Below are positions 15,324 through 24,366 of a stretch of 64,000 bases of DNA, piece by piece. A program made the position numbers and the translations under genes. Position 1 is the stretch's first letter; every line of letters begins with the position of its first letter. The stretch is from Mycobacterium sp. ELW1 (GTDB lineage: Bacteria; Actinomycetota; Actinomycetes; Mycobacteriales; Mycobacteriaceae), in assembly GCF_008329905.1 (NCBI RefSeq), contig NZ_CP032155.1, forward strand, positions 744,001-808,000, in the 5' to 3' direction. The notes beneath the pieces are model-generated. The model ran no database searches. It was not told the DNA's origin and saw only the letters and a list, made by a program, of their open reading frames with translations.

Positions 15324-18026
15324 GTGCCGATCCTCCTGACCGGGCAAGAATCCGACGAGCAGTTGCGACTACTGGCCGGTGGAAAAGCGCGCAACCTCTG
15401 TGACCTCACGGCCGCCGGTTTCCCCGTGCCACGGTGGGCCATCCTCGGTACCGAAGCGTTCGAGAAAGCCTGTGCGGCCGCCGGCGTGAGCATCAGCCAA
15501 GCGCCGCTGTCGTTGGCCGAACGTCTTGCTGAGGCGGCGTTCGCCGAATCCGCGCTCTGCGAATTGACCATGCCGGCCGAGATTCGGGATGCCATTGCGG
15601 CGGCGGTCGATTATGTGGGCGCCGAAACTGTCGCCGTTCGTTCGTCCGGTCGGCAAGAAGACGGCGACCGCGATTCGTTTGCGGGACTGTTCGACACATT
15701 CTTGAATGTGGCCGGGCTCGATGCCACCGAAGACGCGGTGCGGCGTTGCTGGGCGTCGGCCTTCTCCCAGCGGGCCACCCAGTACCGCCACGTCCGCGGG
15801 CTCGACTTCGGCGATGTCGCCCTGGCGGTCGTGATCCAGCGATCGTTGACACCGCGCAGCAGCGGGGTGATGTTCACCGTCGACCCGATCACGGGGTCGC
15901 CAGACCGGCTGGTGATCAACGGCGTACTGGGCCTTGGTGAAGGTCTGGTCTCCGGCGCCGTCGATTCGGACTCGGTGAGCATCGACAAGGACACCGGCCG
16001 AATCCTCGACGAGATGGTCTCCGCGAAGAGTGAGATGATGGTCGGCGCCGCAGGCGGCGGAGTCGCCACAGTCGGCGTACCGGTCGAACGCCGGCAGGAG
16101 ACCAGCGTCGACCCCGCATTGCGTGCCACGTTGTTGGACTTGGGAATTCGGCTCGAACAACACTTCGGCTCCCCGCAGGATGTCGAGTGGGCCTGCGACG
16201 ACACCAGCACCTGGATCCTGCAATCCCGCCCGGTCACCACCCTGGATCGCGAGTTCGACCTCACCGCAGAGTATTTCGGTGAATCCACCGAGGAGGTCCG
16301 CATCTGGGACAACTCGAACATCATCGAGAGCTTCGCCGGTGTCACGTCACCCCTGACCTTCACCACGGCTCGCAAACTGTACGGCGACGTCTATCGGGCC
16401 TACGCGCGCAGCCTGAAGGTCCCACCGGCCCAGCTCGAACAGATGGAGTCGTGGCTGCCGGTGATGCTGGGCCAGTTCCACGGCCACGTCTACTACAACC
16501 TGCTGCACTGGTACCGGATGGTGGGCATCGCGCCCGGCTATCCGCTGAATCGGCGGGTCCTGGAAGTCGCGCTCGGCGTCAGCGAACCGCTCGACCGTAA
16601 GACGGCAACTCAGTTGCGTCCGTTCATCTTTGCGAATCCTGTTGAGAAGGCGGTGTCGCGGGCCCGCACCACCATCGCCTACCTGCGCAGCATCAGATCC
16701 GTCGATGCCATGATCGACGACTTCGATGACACGTTCGTCGACTTCATCGATCGCCACGGACTGATGGACGTATCGGCGATGGACGGGCCGTCGGCGTACC
16801 GGATGTTTCGCCAGATCTACGACGAAGTCGCCGATCTGTGGGGTCCGATGATGGTGCTCGACGCCATGTTGCTGACCATGGTCGGCTCGCTGGCCGTCCT
16901 CACGAAGACGTTCCTGCGGGGTGCGCCGGAGTGGGTCCAGTTCGCCGTCGTCAACCCCGAACCGGACGTGATCTCCGTCGAACCGGCCAGGGAACTGGCC
17001 GACATCGCCGCCTTCGTCCGGGAACACCCCGAACTCGATGAGTTCATCGCGTCAGCCGAGCCCTCGGTCGCCTACGCGCACCTCGCCGAGCGCGCCGACG
17101 ACGCAGACTCGCCGCTATGGCAAGAGCTGCATTCCAAAATCGAGAAGTACATCGACCGCTTCGGGTATCGGTGTCTGGACGAACTCAAGCTCGAAACACC
17201 GGATCTGCGCCAAGATCCTGCCGGGATCTTTCATCTGCTGCGAATGGACACCGCCGGGCAGCGCGAGCACACCGGGAGCTCCGTCCAGGAGTACCTCGAT
17301 GCGCACCTGCGGGGCCGGCGCCGACGAGTGTTCGATGCGTTGCGACGAAAGGTCCAACGCGCGGCGACGCACCGCGAGCACCTGCGTTTCTGCCGCACCC
17401 AGGGCTTCGGCATCCTGAAATCACTTGTGGGGGTGATGGGTCGGGAGTTGGAGCAACGGGGAACGATTCATGACCGGTCCGACGTCTTCCAGTTACGCAT
17501 CGACGAGCTGTTCGATCTGTACGAGGACGCGATGACCACGGCCGCCGCCCAATCCGCGATCCGCCGCCGAAAACTTCTGCAGGACAGCTACTCACGGTTC
17601 GCCGCACCCGCCCGGTTCACCACCACCGGATCTGACTACTCAGAGCGCGAACTGGCGCGGGCCGGCTGGCGGCCGGCCGAAGAGTCGACACATGCGCCCG
17701 CCGGAACGGTACTCACCGGAACGCCGTCCAGCCCGGGTGTGGTGACCGGCCGCGCGGTCGTGGTCGAGAAGCCACAGGACTTCTCCAGCGGCATCCTGGT
17801 GGCATACCGGACCGATCCGGGCTGGGCGTCGGCCCTGCCGTTCGCGTCCGCGCTGCTCATCGAACGCGCATCCCCCCTCACCCACGTGGCGATCATCGCC
17901 CGCGAGCTCGGAGTGCCGACCGTCGTGCAGATCGACGGCCTGACCGACGCGGTACGCACCGGAATGACGGTGAGCGTCGATGGAGCCACTGGCCGGGTGG
18001 TCCTGGTGGAAGAGCCCGGGTCATGA
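15324..18026 (+). CDS. PEP synthase/rifampicin phosphotransferase-like dikinase
   Basis: 900 residues in three parts. Residues 1-310 form the PPDK N-terminal ATP-binding domain (GGKARNLCDLTAAGFPVP, AVRSSGRQEDG, SSGVMFTVDPITGS, and DVEWACDDTSTWILQSRPVT). Residues 320-790 are a large helical region as in rifampicin phosphotransferase and the prodigiosin ligase PigC. Residues 800-898 are the swivelling phosphohistidine domain, with the catalytic His854 in SPLTHVAIIARELGVPTVV. The His context SPLTH differs from the usual G-G-x-T-C/S-H of PEP synthase. So phosphoryl transfer from ATP through His854 to a small acceptor, or an ATP-driven condensation, is likelier than gluconeogenesis. GTG start at 15324 after AGGAAGGG; its stop overlaps the next start (ATGA). 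First large gene of the biosynthetic operon. Confidence 0.85.
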   Translation: MPILLTGQESDEQLRLLAGGKARNLCDLTAAGFPVPRWAILGTEAFEKACAAAGVSISQAPLSLAERLAEAAFAESALCELTMPAEIRDAIAAAVDYVGAETVAVRSSGRQEDGDRDSFAGLFDTFLNVAGLDATEDAVRRCWASAFSQRATQYRHVRGLDFGDVALAVVIQRSLTPRSSGVMFTVDPITGSPDRLVINGVLGLGEGLVSGAVDSDSVSIDKDTGRILDEMVSAKSEMMVGAAGGGVATVGVPVERRQETSVDPALRATLLDLGIRLEQHFGSPQDVEWACDDTSTWILQSRPVTTLDREFDLTAEYFGESTEEVRIWDNSNIIESFAGVTSPLTFTTARKLYGDVYRAYARSLKVPPAQLEQMESWLPVMLGQFHGHVYYNLLHWYRMVGIAPGYPLNRRVLEVALGVSEPLDRKTATQLRPFIFANPVEKAVSRARTTIAYLRSIRSVDAMIDDFDDTFVDFIDRHGLMDVSAMDGPSAYRMFRQIYDEVADLWGPMMVLDAMLLTMVGSLAVLTKTFLRGAPEWVQFAVVNPEPDVISVEPARELADIAAFVREHPELDEFIASAEPSVAYAHLAERADDADSPLWQELHSKIEKYIDRFGYRCLDELKLETPDLRQDPAGIFHLLRMDTAGQREHTGSSVQEYLDAHLRGRRRRVFDALRRKVQRAATHREHLRFCRTQGFGILKSLVGVMGRELEQRGTIHDRSDVFQLRIDELFDLYEDAMTTAAAQSAIRRRKLLQDSYSRFAAPARFTTTGSDYSERELARAGWRPAEESTHAPAGTVLTGTPSSPGVVTGRAVVVEKPQDFSSGILVAYRTDPGWASALPFASALLIERASPLTHVAIIARELGVPTVVQIDGLTDAVRTGMTVSVDGATGRVVLVEEPGS

Positions 18027-21000
18027 ACGACGTCGACCGCATCCGCGGCTGGTTGATGGAACCACGGGACAACACCGGGATTCACCTGGCCAATGACAAG
18101 AGCGGCTGGGACTTCGTCACCTACCGCGTGCTGGCCGACAATGCGCGACGCATCGCCCGCCGGCTGATCGACGACGGTGTCCGGCCGGGCGATGTCGTCA
18201 GCGTCTTGATGCCGACCTCCGACCTGTGTTTGTCGACGATGTTCGGTGTTCTGGCCGCGGGTGCCACCCTCACTCCGATCGTGCCGCCGATGTTCCAACC
18301 GCCGGATCAGTACACCGCGCACCTGCACGGCATCCTCGGGGTGTCGGGCTGCACCGCGATGGTGGCCTCGTCCGCCTACGCCGAGCTGGCCGGTCGTGCA
18401 ATCACCGGTCTTGCCCACGAGCCCACAGTGATTGCGATCGACGGTGTTCCGGAGTCCGAGCTGTTGGATGAGCTCGCCGAGCCCGCTCCCGCGGTGCTGC
18501 TGCAGATGACCTCGGGTTCGACGAGCGCACCCCGCGGTGCCAGCATCAGCTGGCGCAGCCTGGCGACCAACCTCAATGTCATGGAAGAACTCTGCGGTAT
18601 GGCCGACGGCCAGGTCGGTGTCTCCTGGCTTCCCCTGTACCACGACATGGGGCTGATCGGCGTGCTCTTCCAGGCCATGACCCGTCAGCGAAATCTGCAG
18701 CTGATGCGCCCCGACCAGTTCATCCGTGACCCACTGCGGTGGCTGAAAGCGGCTGCCACCTCGCAGCACACCGCATCCCCGTCGTTCGGGCTGGTGTACA
18801 CCAGCACCAGGCTCACGCCAGATGATCTCGGTGACATCGATCTGTCTGGGCTGCGGACGCTGGTCGTCGGGGCTGAGCCCATCAACCCGGCACATCTGCG
18901 GGCGTTCACCGAACTGACTGCGGGCCATGGATTTTCCCCCGACGCCTTCATGCCCTCGTACGGTCTTGCCGAGCACACATTGTTCGCCACCTCGCACCGG
19001 CTGGGCGAGCCGCACCGGATGGTTCGGGTGGACCGGGCCGCGCTGCGTCACGGTCACCCGGTGCGGGTGCTCTCGCGCGTGACAGGCGACATCACCGCCG
19101 ACACCGGCAGCGATTGCGTGGTGTCGGTCGGCAAAGCCGCACCGGGACATGCGGTCTGGATCGCCGATGAGTCCGGTGACCGGCTGCCCGACGGGGTGTT
19201 GGGCGAGATCGTCCTGTCCGGGCCGTCGGTGGCGCAGGGATACCGCGGAAATTGCGACAGCACCACACGATTCGTCGGCGAGGAGCTGCGCACCGGGGAC
19301 GCCGGATTCCTGCTCGACGGCCAACTGCACGTATTGGGCCGGATGGGGACCAGCCTGAAGATCAACGGGCGCAGCGTCTTCACCGAGGACCTGGATGTGA
19401 CGACAGCGGATGCGCTGGGAATCGCGCCGAGTCGCGTCGTCACCGTCGCGGTCAACGAGTCAGAACGCCCCGGGGTCGCGGTGTTCATCGAACACATGAA
19501 GGTGACCCCCGAGATGATCACCGCTGCAATCAGATCCCTGCAGGCGAACGTCGGCGAGGACGCCCCGCTGTGGCTGATCAGTACACCGCGCGGAACGCTG
19601 TCCCGTACGTCGAGCGGTAAGCCGCGTCGGGCACACCTGTGGCAGCAGTGGCGCGCGGGCCGATTCACCAGGGCTCGATTGCTCGCCATCGGCGGCGCGA
19701 ATCGAGACGTCCAGGGGCTCCAACGGATCCGCGCCCTGTTCGAGAAGACCCGCGAGCTCGCCGTGATTCCCGATGATGCGACAGTGCATTTCGAGGGATC
19801 GCTCGCCGAGGGATTCGGCAACGAGGGCTCGGACATCGACTTCCTGCTGGTGGTGCCCGGCGCTGAACAGCCGGTGATGCCCACGGTTCTGTTCGTCGAC
19901 GGTCGCCGAGTGGAGGTTCGGGCCCAGTCGCACGAGCAGATCCGCGAACGGCTGCTGAAGGTCAGACGGGCGATCGATACGGGTTCGGTGGCCGGGGTGT
20001 CCGAGGACCTGCTCAACAGGGTTCAGCGGTTCCTGCGCGGTATCCCGCTGTACGTCGGGTCCGACTACGGGCAGCTCCTCGACATCGTCTCCTACGCCGA
20101 GCTCACCACCGTGCTCAGCTCGTGGTGGCGCCGGCGGGCCAACGGATGCCTGCGCTATGCCGTCGCGCTGGCGCTGCTGGGTAACGACGTCGAGGCGGTC
20201 CGGTGGGCCCGAGAAGGTGTGGCGCAGCAGATGAAAGCGTTCCTCGCCGCGCGCGGTGAGGGCTACATCGAGATCAAATGGCTTCCGGAGCAGATCACTC
20301 GGCTCTCGCGTGACGCCGACGCGACGGTCGGCGCGCTGCTGGATGACTACCGAGCACTTGACGCCACACCGGCCACACCTGATTCGAGCCGGGACATCGT
20401 CGAGCGGGCACTGGCGCTGGCGGTGCGATTGGGCGGCCCGAGAATCACGCTCGATCCCACGAACGTCGTCTTACGGCGGATGCCCGGAGTCACCACCTGG
20501 CCCATCGGAACCGCCACTCATGTCGTGCGTGACAGAGCCGACGTGTTCGTACTGTCCGCCGACTGCGCGCAATCGTGGCGGAAGGTGATCTTCGGTGAGT
20601 CCCTGGCCACCACACAGGCTGACCCGCAGCATATTCAGCTGTTCGTCGACCACGGCCTCGTCGGGCTGGCGTGGCGCGGCGGGGCAGTCATCACCCCGGT
20701 GGCGGCGATGTGCACACCGGGCCGGCCGCTCACACCGCTGCCGTCCACCCAGCGCCCGGTCGTCACGATCGATGGCGTCCTCACCGACCGGGGAATCGTC
20801 CGATCCCCGCTGGGCGCACGGGCGTTCGCGGAATGCGCCGGAGCGTTGCTGTTGGCCAACATGGTGCTCGAGAACGCCCGCGAAGACTTCAGCGGTGCGG
20901 TCAAGGACGGACAGTGGCAGGTCGCCTCGCTGTGCGGGCGACGGATCGTGATCATGGCCACCCGAATCCTGGCCAGCGCCTGGGGTATCACCCCGCTGCC

Positions 21001-21343
21001 AGCCGACCCCGTGCTGGCGAGCAGGCTGGAGATGCTGGTACCCGAGCATCCCCAGTTGGCGCAGACCGCTCGCGGCCTCATCGAGCTCTCCATCGCCGAT
21101 GAGGACGACGCGGGATCGGTACACCAGGAACTCGATGCGTTCGTCGCCGAGGTGCGCAAGGTCACCTGCGGCGAGAACTTCCCCTCGTCGTTCGCGTCCA
21201 GGGAAGAGTGGCAGCGCACCATCCGGTACGGATATCACTGGCTGCGCATGGGCGGATACTTCGACGCCTATGTCGAACTGGACGAGATCCGCGATCTGCT
21301 GACCACCGGCGGAGCCCAACCTGCAGCAAGGCCGACGTCATGA
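18023..21343 (+). CDS. Fatty acyl-AMP ligase fused to nucleotidyltransferase
   Basis: 1106 residues. Residues 1-550 are an adenylate-forming enzyme of the FAAL type: P-loop TSGSTSAPRG (from T163), SWLPLYHDMGLIG, PSYGLAEHTL, hinge GRMGTSLKINGRS and the C-terminal lysine K533 in SSGKPRR. FAALs activate fatty acids as acyl-AMP and load them on an ACP, here the next gene. Residues ~560-700 form a pol-beta-type nucleotidyltransferase: GSLAEGFGNEGSDID with G592-S593 and D604/D606, and a third acid in RRVEVRAQ, so the metal triad looks complete. Residues ~700-1106 are helical and not recognised. The fusion is unusual: acyl activation and NMP transfer in one chain. Overlaps both neighbours by ATGA. 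Confidence 0.88.
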   Translation: MNDVDRIRGWLMEPRDNTGIHLANDKSGWDFVTYRVLADNARRIARRLIDDGVRPGDVVSVLMPTSDLCLSTMFGVLAAGATLTPIVPPMFQPPDQYTAHLHGILGVSGCTAMVASSAYAELAGRAITGLAHEPTVIAIDGVPESELLDELAEPAPAVLLQMTSGSTSAPRGASISWRSLATNLNVMEELCGMADGQVGVSWLPLYHDMGLIGVLFQAMTRQRNLQLMRPDQFIRDPLRWLKAAATSQHTASPSFGLVYTSTRLTPDDLGDIDLSGLRTLVVGAEPINPAHLRAFTELTAGHGFSPDAFMPSYGLAEHTLFATSHRLGEPHRMVRVDRAALRHGHPVRVLSRVTGDITADTGSDCVVSVGKAAPGHAVWIADESGDRLPDGVLGEIVLSGPSVAQGYRGNCDSTTRFVGEELRTGDAGFLLDGQLHVLGRMGTSLKINGRSVFTEDLDVTTADALGIAPSRVVTVAVNESERPGVAVFIEHMKVTPEMITAAIRSLQANVGEDAPLWLISTPRGTLSRTSSGKPRRAHLWQQWRAGRFTRARLLAIGGANRDVQGLQRIRALFEKTRELAVIPDDATVHFEGSLAEGFGNEGSDIDFLLVVPGAEQPVMPTVLFVDGRRVEVRAQSHEQIRERLLKVRRAIDTGSVAGVSEDLLNRVQRFLRGIPLYVGSDYGQLLDIVSYAELTTVLSSWWRRRANGCLRYAVALALLGNDVEAVRWAREGVAQQMKAFLAARGEGYIEIKWLPEQITRLSRDADATVGALLDDYRALDATPATPDSSRDIVERALALAVRLGGPRITLDPTNVVLRRMPGVTTWPIGTATHVVRDRADVFVLSADCAQSWRKVIFGESLATTQADPQHIQLFVDHGLVGLAWRGGAVITPVAAMCTPGRPLTPLPSTQRPVVTIDGVLTDRGIVRSPLGARAFAECAGALLLANMVLENAREDFSGAVKDGQWQVASLCGRRIVIMATRILASAWGITPLPADPVLASRLEMLVPEHPQLAQTARGLIELSIADEDDAGSVHQELDAFVAEVRKVTCGENFPSSFASREEWQRTIRYGYHWLRMGGYFDAYVELDEIRDLLTTGGAQPAARPTS

Positions 21344-21585
21344 GCGACATCGGCGATGAGGTTCTGGCGCTGGTCGCGGCGATGGCCCCCGACACGGCCG
21401 GCGAGCCGGACCTGAGCAGCGCCCTGGTCGGCGATCTCGGATACACCTCGCTGCGGCTGCTCGAGCTGTCGATCGCCGTCGAGCGCGCCTTCGAGCTGCC
21501 GCAGCTCGACCACGAGATGCTCGCCGGCGTCTCGACCGTGGGAGATCTGGTGAATCTCGTTCACGCCCAGAAGGAATCGACATGA
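21340..21585 (+). CDS. Acyl carrier protein
   Basis: 81 residues of a four-helix carrier domain. The phosphopantetheine attachment site is S37 in LGYTSLRLLEL; the usual D before the serine is T. The following helix SIAVERAFELPQLDHEMLAG and VSTVGDLVNLV are standard ACP. Placed directly after the FAAL and before a thioester-reductase-like SDR, with 4-bp overlaps on both sides, it most likely carries the FAAL-derived acyl chain. Requires a phosphopantetheinyl transferase from elsewhere. Confidence 0.9.
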   Translation: MSDIGDEVLALVAAMAPDTAGEPDLSSALVGDLGYTSLRLLELSIAVERAFELPQLDHEMLAGVSTVGDLVNLVHAQKEST

Positions 21586-22631
21586 GCGGGACCGTGTTGG
21601 TCACGGGGGCCGCCGGGCACGTCGGCGCCGGCGTCGTCGGCCGGCTGTCCCGCCGCGGGCGCACCGTCATCGCGCTGACACACGATCGCCCGGTCGCCGC
21701 CGCGCGAGAGCTGCACGGCGATGTCCGCAGCGCAGACTTCGGCCTCGACCAGCAGACCGTGTCGGAACTCGCGAATGAGGTTGACGTGGTGGTGCATTCC
21801 GCCGCGGTGACCGACTTCGGGCTACCGGAGCAGCGCTACACCGAGATCAACGTTGACGGGACGGCCAATGCCGTGGCCTTGGCGCGCCGCCTGGATGCCG
21901 GCCTGGTCTATGTGAGCACCACCTACGTGTGCGGCGAGACCGAAGGGGTCTTCTACGAGGACCAGCTCGATATCGGCCAGCGGTTCAGCAACGCCTACGA
22001 ACAGAGCAAGTATCGGGCCGAACAACTGGTCGCCGAAGCCGGCCTCCGGTCGGTGGTCGTCCGGCCCGGCATCGTGACCGGGGAATACCGCACCGGGAAC
22101 ACCGAGGTCTACAAGCACATCTACCAACTGCTCAAGGTGATCGTCGAGGGCAGGCTGCGGACGCTGCCCGGAAACTACTCCGCGACATTGGGATTGGTCC
22201 CGATCGGCCACGTCGCCGACGTCGTCGCGGCCGCGGTGGAGAAATTCGACGACAACATCGGACGGACATTCCACGCGGTGGGCGCCAACGCCCTTTCGCT
22301 GCGCACCGTCTCCGATGTCCTTGCCGAGTATCCGTCCTTCTGCATTCCTGATTTCGTGCCGCCCAGCACATTCAGCGAAGCTGATCTCGACGAGATCGAG
22401 CGCCGCTACTTCGACAAGGTCGGCATCCTCTATACGAGCTACCTACGGCGGCGCCTGGAGTTCGACAGCACCAACACCCGCGAGCGACTCGGTGTCACGC
22501 CGCCTGCCATCGGTCCCGGCTATTTCCGACGCCTCCTCGACTCCTGCCTGCGCACCGGCTATTTGGGCCGGCCCGAGCCGTCGGTCGCCGAGGTGCTGGC
22601 CCGATTGCAGGCCACCAGGAGTCCCGCATGA
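21582..22631 (+). CDS. NAD-binding thioester reductase-like SDR
   Basis: 349 residues, extended-SDR fold. Nucleotide motif TGAAGHVG (G9, G12, G15), VVHSAAVTDFG, VYVSTTYVCGE, catalytic Y139 and K143 in YEQSK, then VVRPGIVTGEYRTGN. The pattern is closest to the NAD_binding_4 group of fatty acyl-CoA and carrier-bound thioester reductases, which release acyl chains from a phosphopantetheine arm as aldehyde or alcohol. An epimerase/ketoreductase role is the alternative. Its position after the ACP fits reductive release of the FAAL-loaded chain. 4-bp overlaps with the genes on both sides. Confidence 0.8.
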   Translation: MSGTVLVTGAAGHVGAGVVGRLSRRGRTVIALTHDRPVAAARELHGDVRSADFGLDQQTVSELANEVDVVVHSAAVTDFGLPEQRYTEINVDGTANAVALARRLDAGLVYVSTTYVCGETEGVFYEDQLDIGQRFSNAYEQSKYRAEQLVAEAGLRSVVVRPGIVTGEYRTGNTEVYKHIYQLLKVIVEGRLRTLPGNYSATLGLVPIGHVADVVAAAVEKFDDNIGRTFHAVGANALSLRTVSDVLAEYPSFCIPDFVPPSTFSEADLDEIERRYFDKVGILYTSYLRRRLEFDSTNTRERLGVTPPAIGPGYFRRLLDSCLRTGYLGRPEPSVAEVLARLQATRSPA

Positions 22632-23452
22632 TCCGCACCGACAGCAGGTATGACTCGGACACCTACTTCATCGAGACGTGCGATGCGCTCGCGGCGATGA
22701 ACATCGACCGTGGCACGTTCGCCCATGAGCATGCACTGATGCTGCTCAAGCCCGATGCGGCCGTCACCGGGGCGATGGGGTCGGCCATCACCTGGCTGCT
22801 CGATCACGGCTATCGCATCGCCGGGGCATATCCGGTGCAGCTGACGTATCTGCATCTACGGGCGTTGTGGTACTTCAATTGGCACCGCGCGACCGCCGAG
22901 CGTCGCCGGGTTGCGGACCGTCTCGCCGGACTGTCACCGTCGCTGGTCCTCGTCGTCGGCCATCCCGACGATGAGCAGCCGGTCTCGGTTCGGCTCACGG
23001 CGGACAAAGGCCCCGCCGACCCGGCGCAGCGGCAACCTCATCACCTACGGCATGCGCTCGCGGCCGGAACCTATCTGCTGAACAAGGTTCATACTCCCGA
23101 CGATCCCGACGATGTGTTGCGGGAAATGAGTATCTACTTTCCCGATCCGCAACTGAGCGCCGTGATTTCCGCTTGCGTCAAAGGCGCCGACGCAACAGCA
23201 GATGCCGTTCGCATCGTCGACGGTATCGAGTCCGGCCTTGACCGCAGAAGCGGTGACCTCACCGCCGCGCAGGACGCCGTCTGGCAAAGCCTTGGTGGGA
23301 TCGATGTGTGGGATCGACCCCGAACCGGTGAGGAATGGCTGGCCGCATTGGCGGATGCAGATAACCGGGGCATTGACGTCGATCCGTGGTTCCGGATCGT
23401 GATCGAGTCCTCCTATCTTCCGATGCACCGACAGGGAAGTGACGGGATATGA
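22628..23452 (+). CDS. Nucleoside diphosphate kinase-like protein
   Basis: 274 residues. The N-terminal half is NDK-like: HALMLLKPDAAVTGAMGSAI matches the T-x-x-x-I-K-P-D-A opening of NDKs. H155 in NKVHTPDDPDDVLREMSIYF sits where the phosphorylated histidine of NDK (x-I-H-G-S-D-S, then E-x-x-x-W/Y-F) is expected. A 45-residue insertion lies between them and a C-terminal extension of ~100 residues follows. The changed H-T-P-D context suggests a phosphotransferase with a non-nucleotide or unusual acceptor. Overlaps both neighbours by 4 bp. Possibly an immediate phosphate donor or acceptor in the same pathway as the dikinase. Confidence 0.75.
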   Translation: MIRTDSRYDSDTYFIETCDALAAMNIDRGTFAHEHALMLLKPDAAVTGAMGSAITWLLDHGYRIAGAYPVQLTYLHLRALWYFNWHRATAERRRVADRLAGLSPSLVLVVGHPDDEQPVSVRLTADKGPADPAQRQPHHLRHALAAGTYLLNKVHTPDDPDDVLREMSIYFPDPQLSAVISACVKGADATADAVRIVDGIESGLDRRSGDLTAAQDAVWQSLGGIDVWDRPRTGEEWLAALADADNRGIDVDPWFRIVIESSYLPMHRQGSDGI

Positions 23453-24366
23453 ACGGGGAGAGGTACTCTCAGACGATCCGCCGGGAGTTGGTGCACAAGC
23501 GCGCGGTATCCGAAGTGCTAGTCACCTCGATGGGTGGTCAGGGGGACACCTGGACAGCGCATGCCCAACTGCCACGCCTGCACAGCTTTCACTCCGACGG
23601 GCTGGGGCGGCAGGGTTCGTACTACGATCCGCTTCTCGTCCTGGAGGCGTTCCGGCAGGCATGCATCGCGGGCAGCCATCTGTTCTATGACGCACCGCCG
23701 GATGCCCGGCATACCGTGCGGCTCTACGAACTGGCCGTGGTCGACTTCGACCATCTGGCGTGCGGTGCCGAGATGCTGGATCTGGAACTGAACTTGGCGG
23801 TGCAGAAGGAATTTCGTCGTGACGGCCACGACGCGGTGCATGGTCTGGAAGTTCGTGCCGTCGTGGCCCATGAGGGCACCAAGACGATGGAACTGTCGGC
23901 CGCGTTCAACTGGATGCCGGTGGAGAAGTGGGACCGGCTGCGGGCTGGTGCGAGTTGGGACCCGGGGCCACAGCCGGCCCCGGCCGATCCTCGATCGGTC
24001 GGCCGGACACGGATGGCGAACGTGGTGATCGGTGCCCCGGTCCGCGCGGCGCAGAGTGGCGCGGCGCGCGCGCCGCTCGTGGTGGACATCAGTCACGCGA
24101 CACTCTTCGACCATCCCCTCGACCATCTCCCCGGCGGACTCATCATCGAGGCCGCTCGGCAGCTTTCCCTGGTGATCGCCGATTCGCGTGCAGAGGATCT
24201 GGTAGGTCCGTCGTGGCTGAAGATCGGGTTTCAGTCGTTCGCCGAAATGGATTCGGTGAGCACGGTGTCGATGACACGCGATGGCGCCGACCCGCTGACG
24301 TTCCGGGGCGACATCACGCAGTCGGGTCAGACCAGGGCCACCATCGAACTGGCATTCATGGAATGA
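23449..24366 (+). CDS. AfsA/ScbA-like A-factor biosynthesis hotdog protein
   Basis: 305 residues with two AfsA hotdog repeats. Repeat 1 (residues ~14-60) has LVHKRAVSEVLVTSM and PRLHSFHSDG; DPLLVLEAFRQACIAGSH follows. Repeat 2 (residues ~211-240) has DISHATLFDHPLDHLPGG, then LIIEAARQ, very close to the H-x-x-F-D-H-P-x-D-H-x-P-G-M-x-x-x-E-A-A-R-Q signature of AfsA. Known AfsA/ScbA enzymes join a beta-ketoacyl thioester to dihydroxyacetone phosphate, the first step to gamma-butyrolactone and furan signals in Streptomyces. In a mycobacterial operon with an ACP, this points to a butenolide- or ester-type lipid product. Linked by 4-bp overlaps to its neighbours. Confidence 0.88.
   Translation: MNGERYSQTIRRELVHKRAVSEVLVTSMGGQGDTWTAHAQLPRLHSFHSDGLGRQGSYYDPLLVLEAFRQACIAGSHLFYDAPPDARHTVRLYELAVVDFDHLACGAEMLDLELNLAVQKEFRRDGHDAVHGLEVRAVVAHEGTKTMELSAAFNWMPVEKWDRLRAGASWDPGPQPAPADPRSVGRTRMANVVIGAPVRAAQSGAARAPLVVDISHATLFDHPLDHLPGGLIIEAARQLSLVIADSRAEDLVGPSWLKIGFQSFAEMDSVSTVSMTRDGADPLTFRGDITQSGQTRATIELAFME

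Noticed and set aside
18023..21343. Classical NRPS or PKS loading module
   Set aside because: No condensation, ketosynthase or acyltransferase domain; the ligase is FAAL-type and the extra domain is a nucleotidyltransferase.
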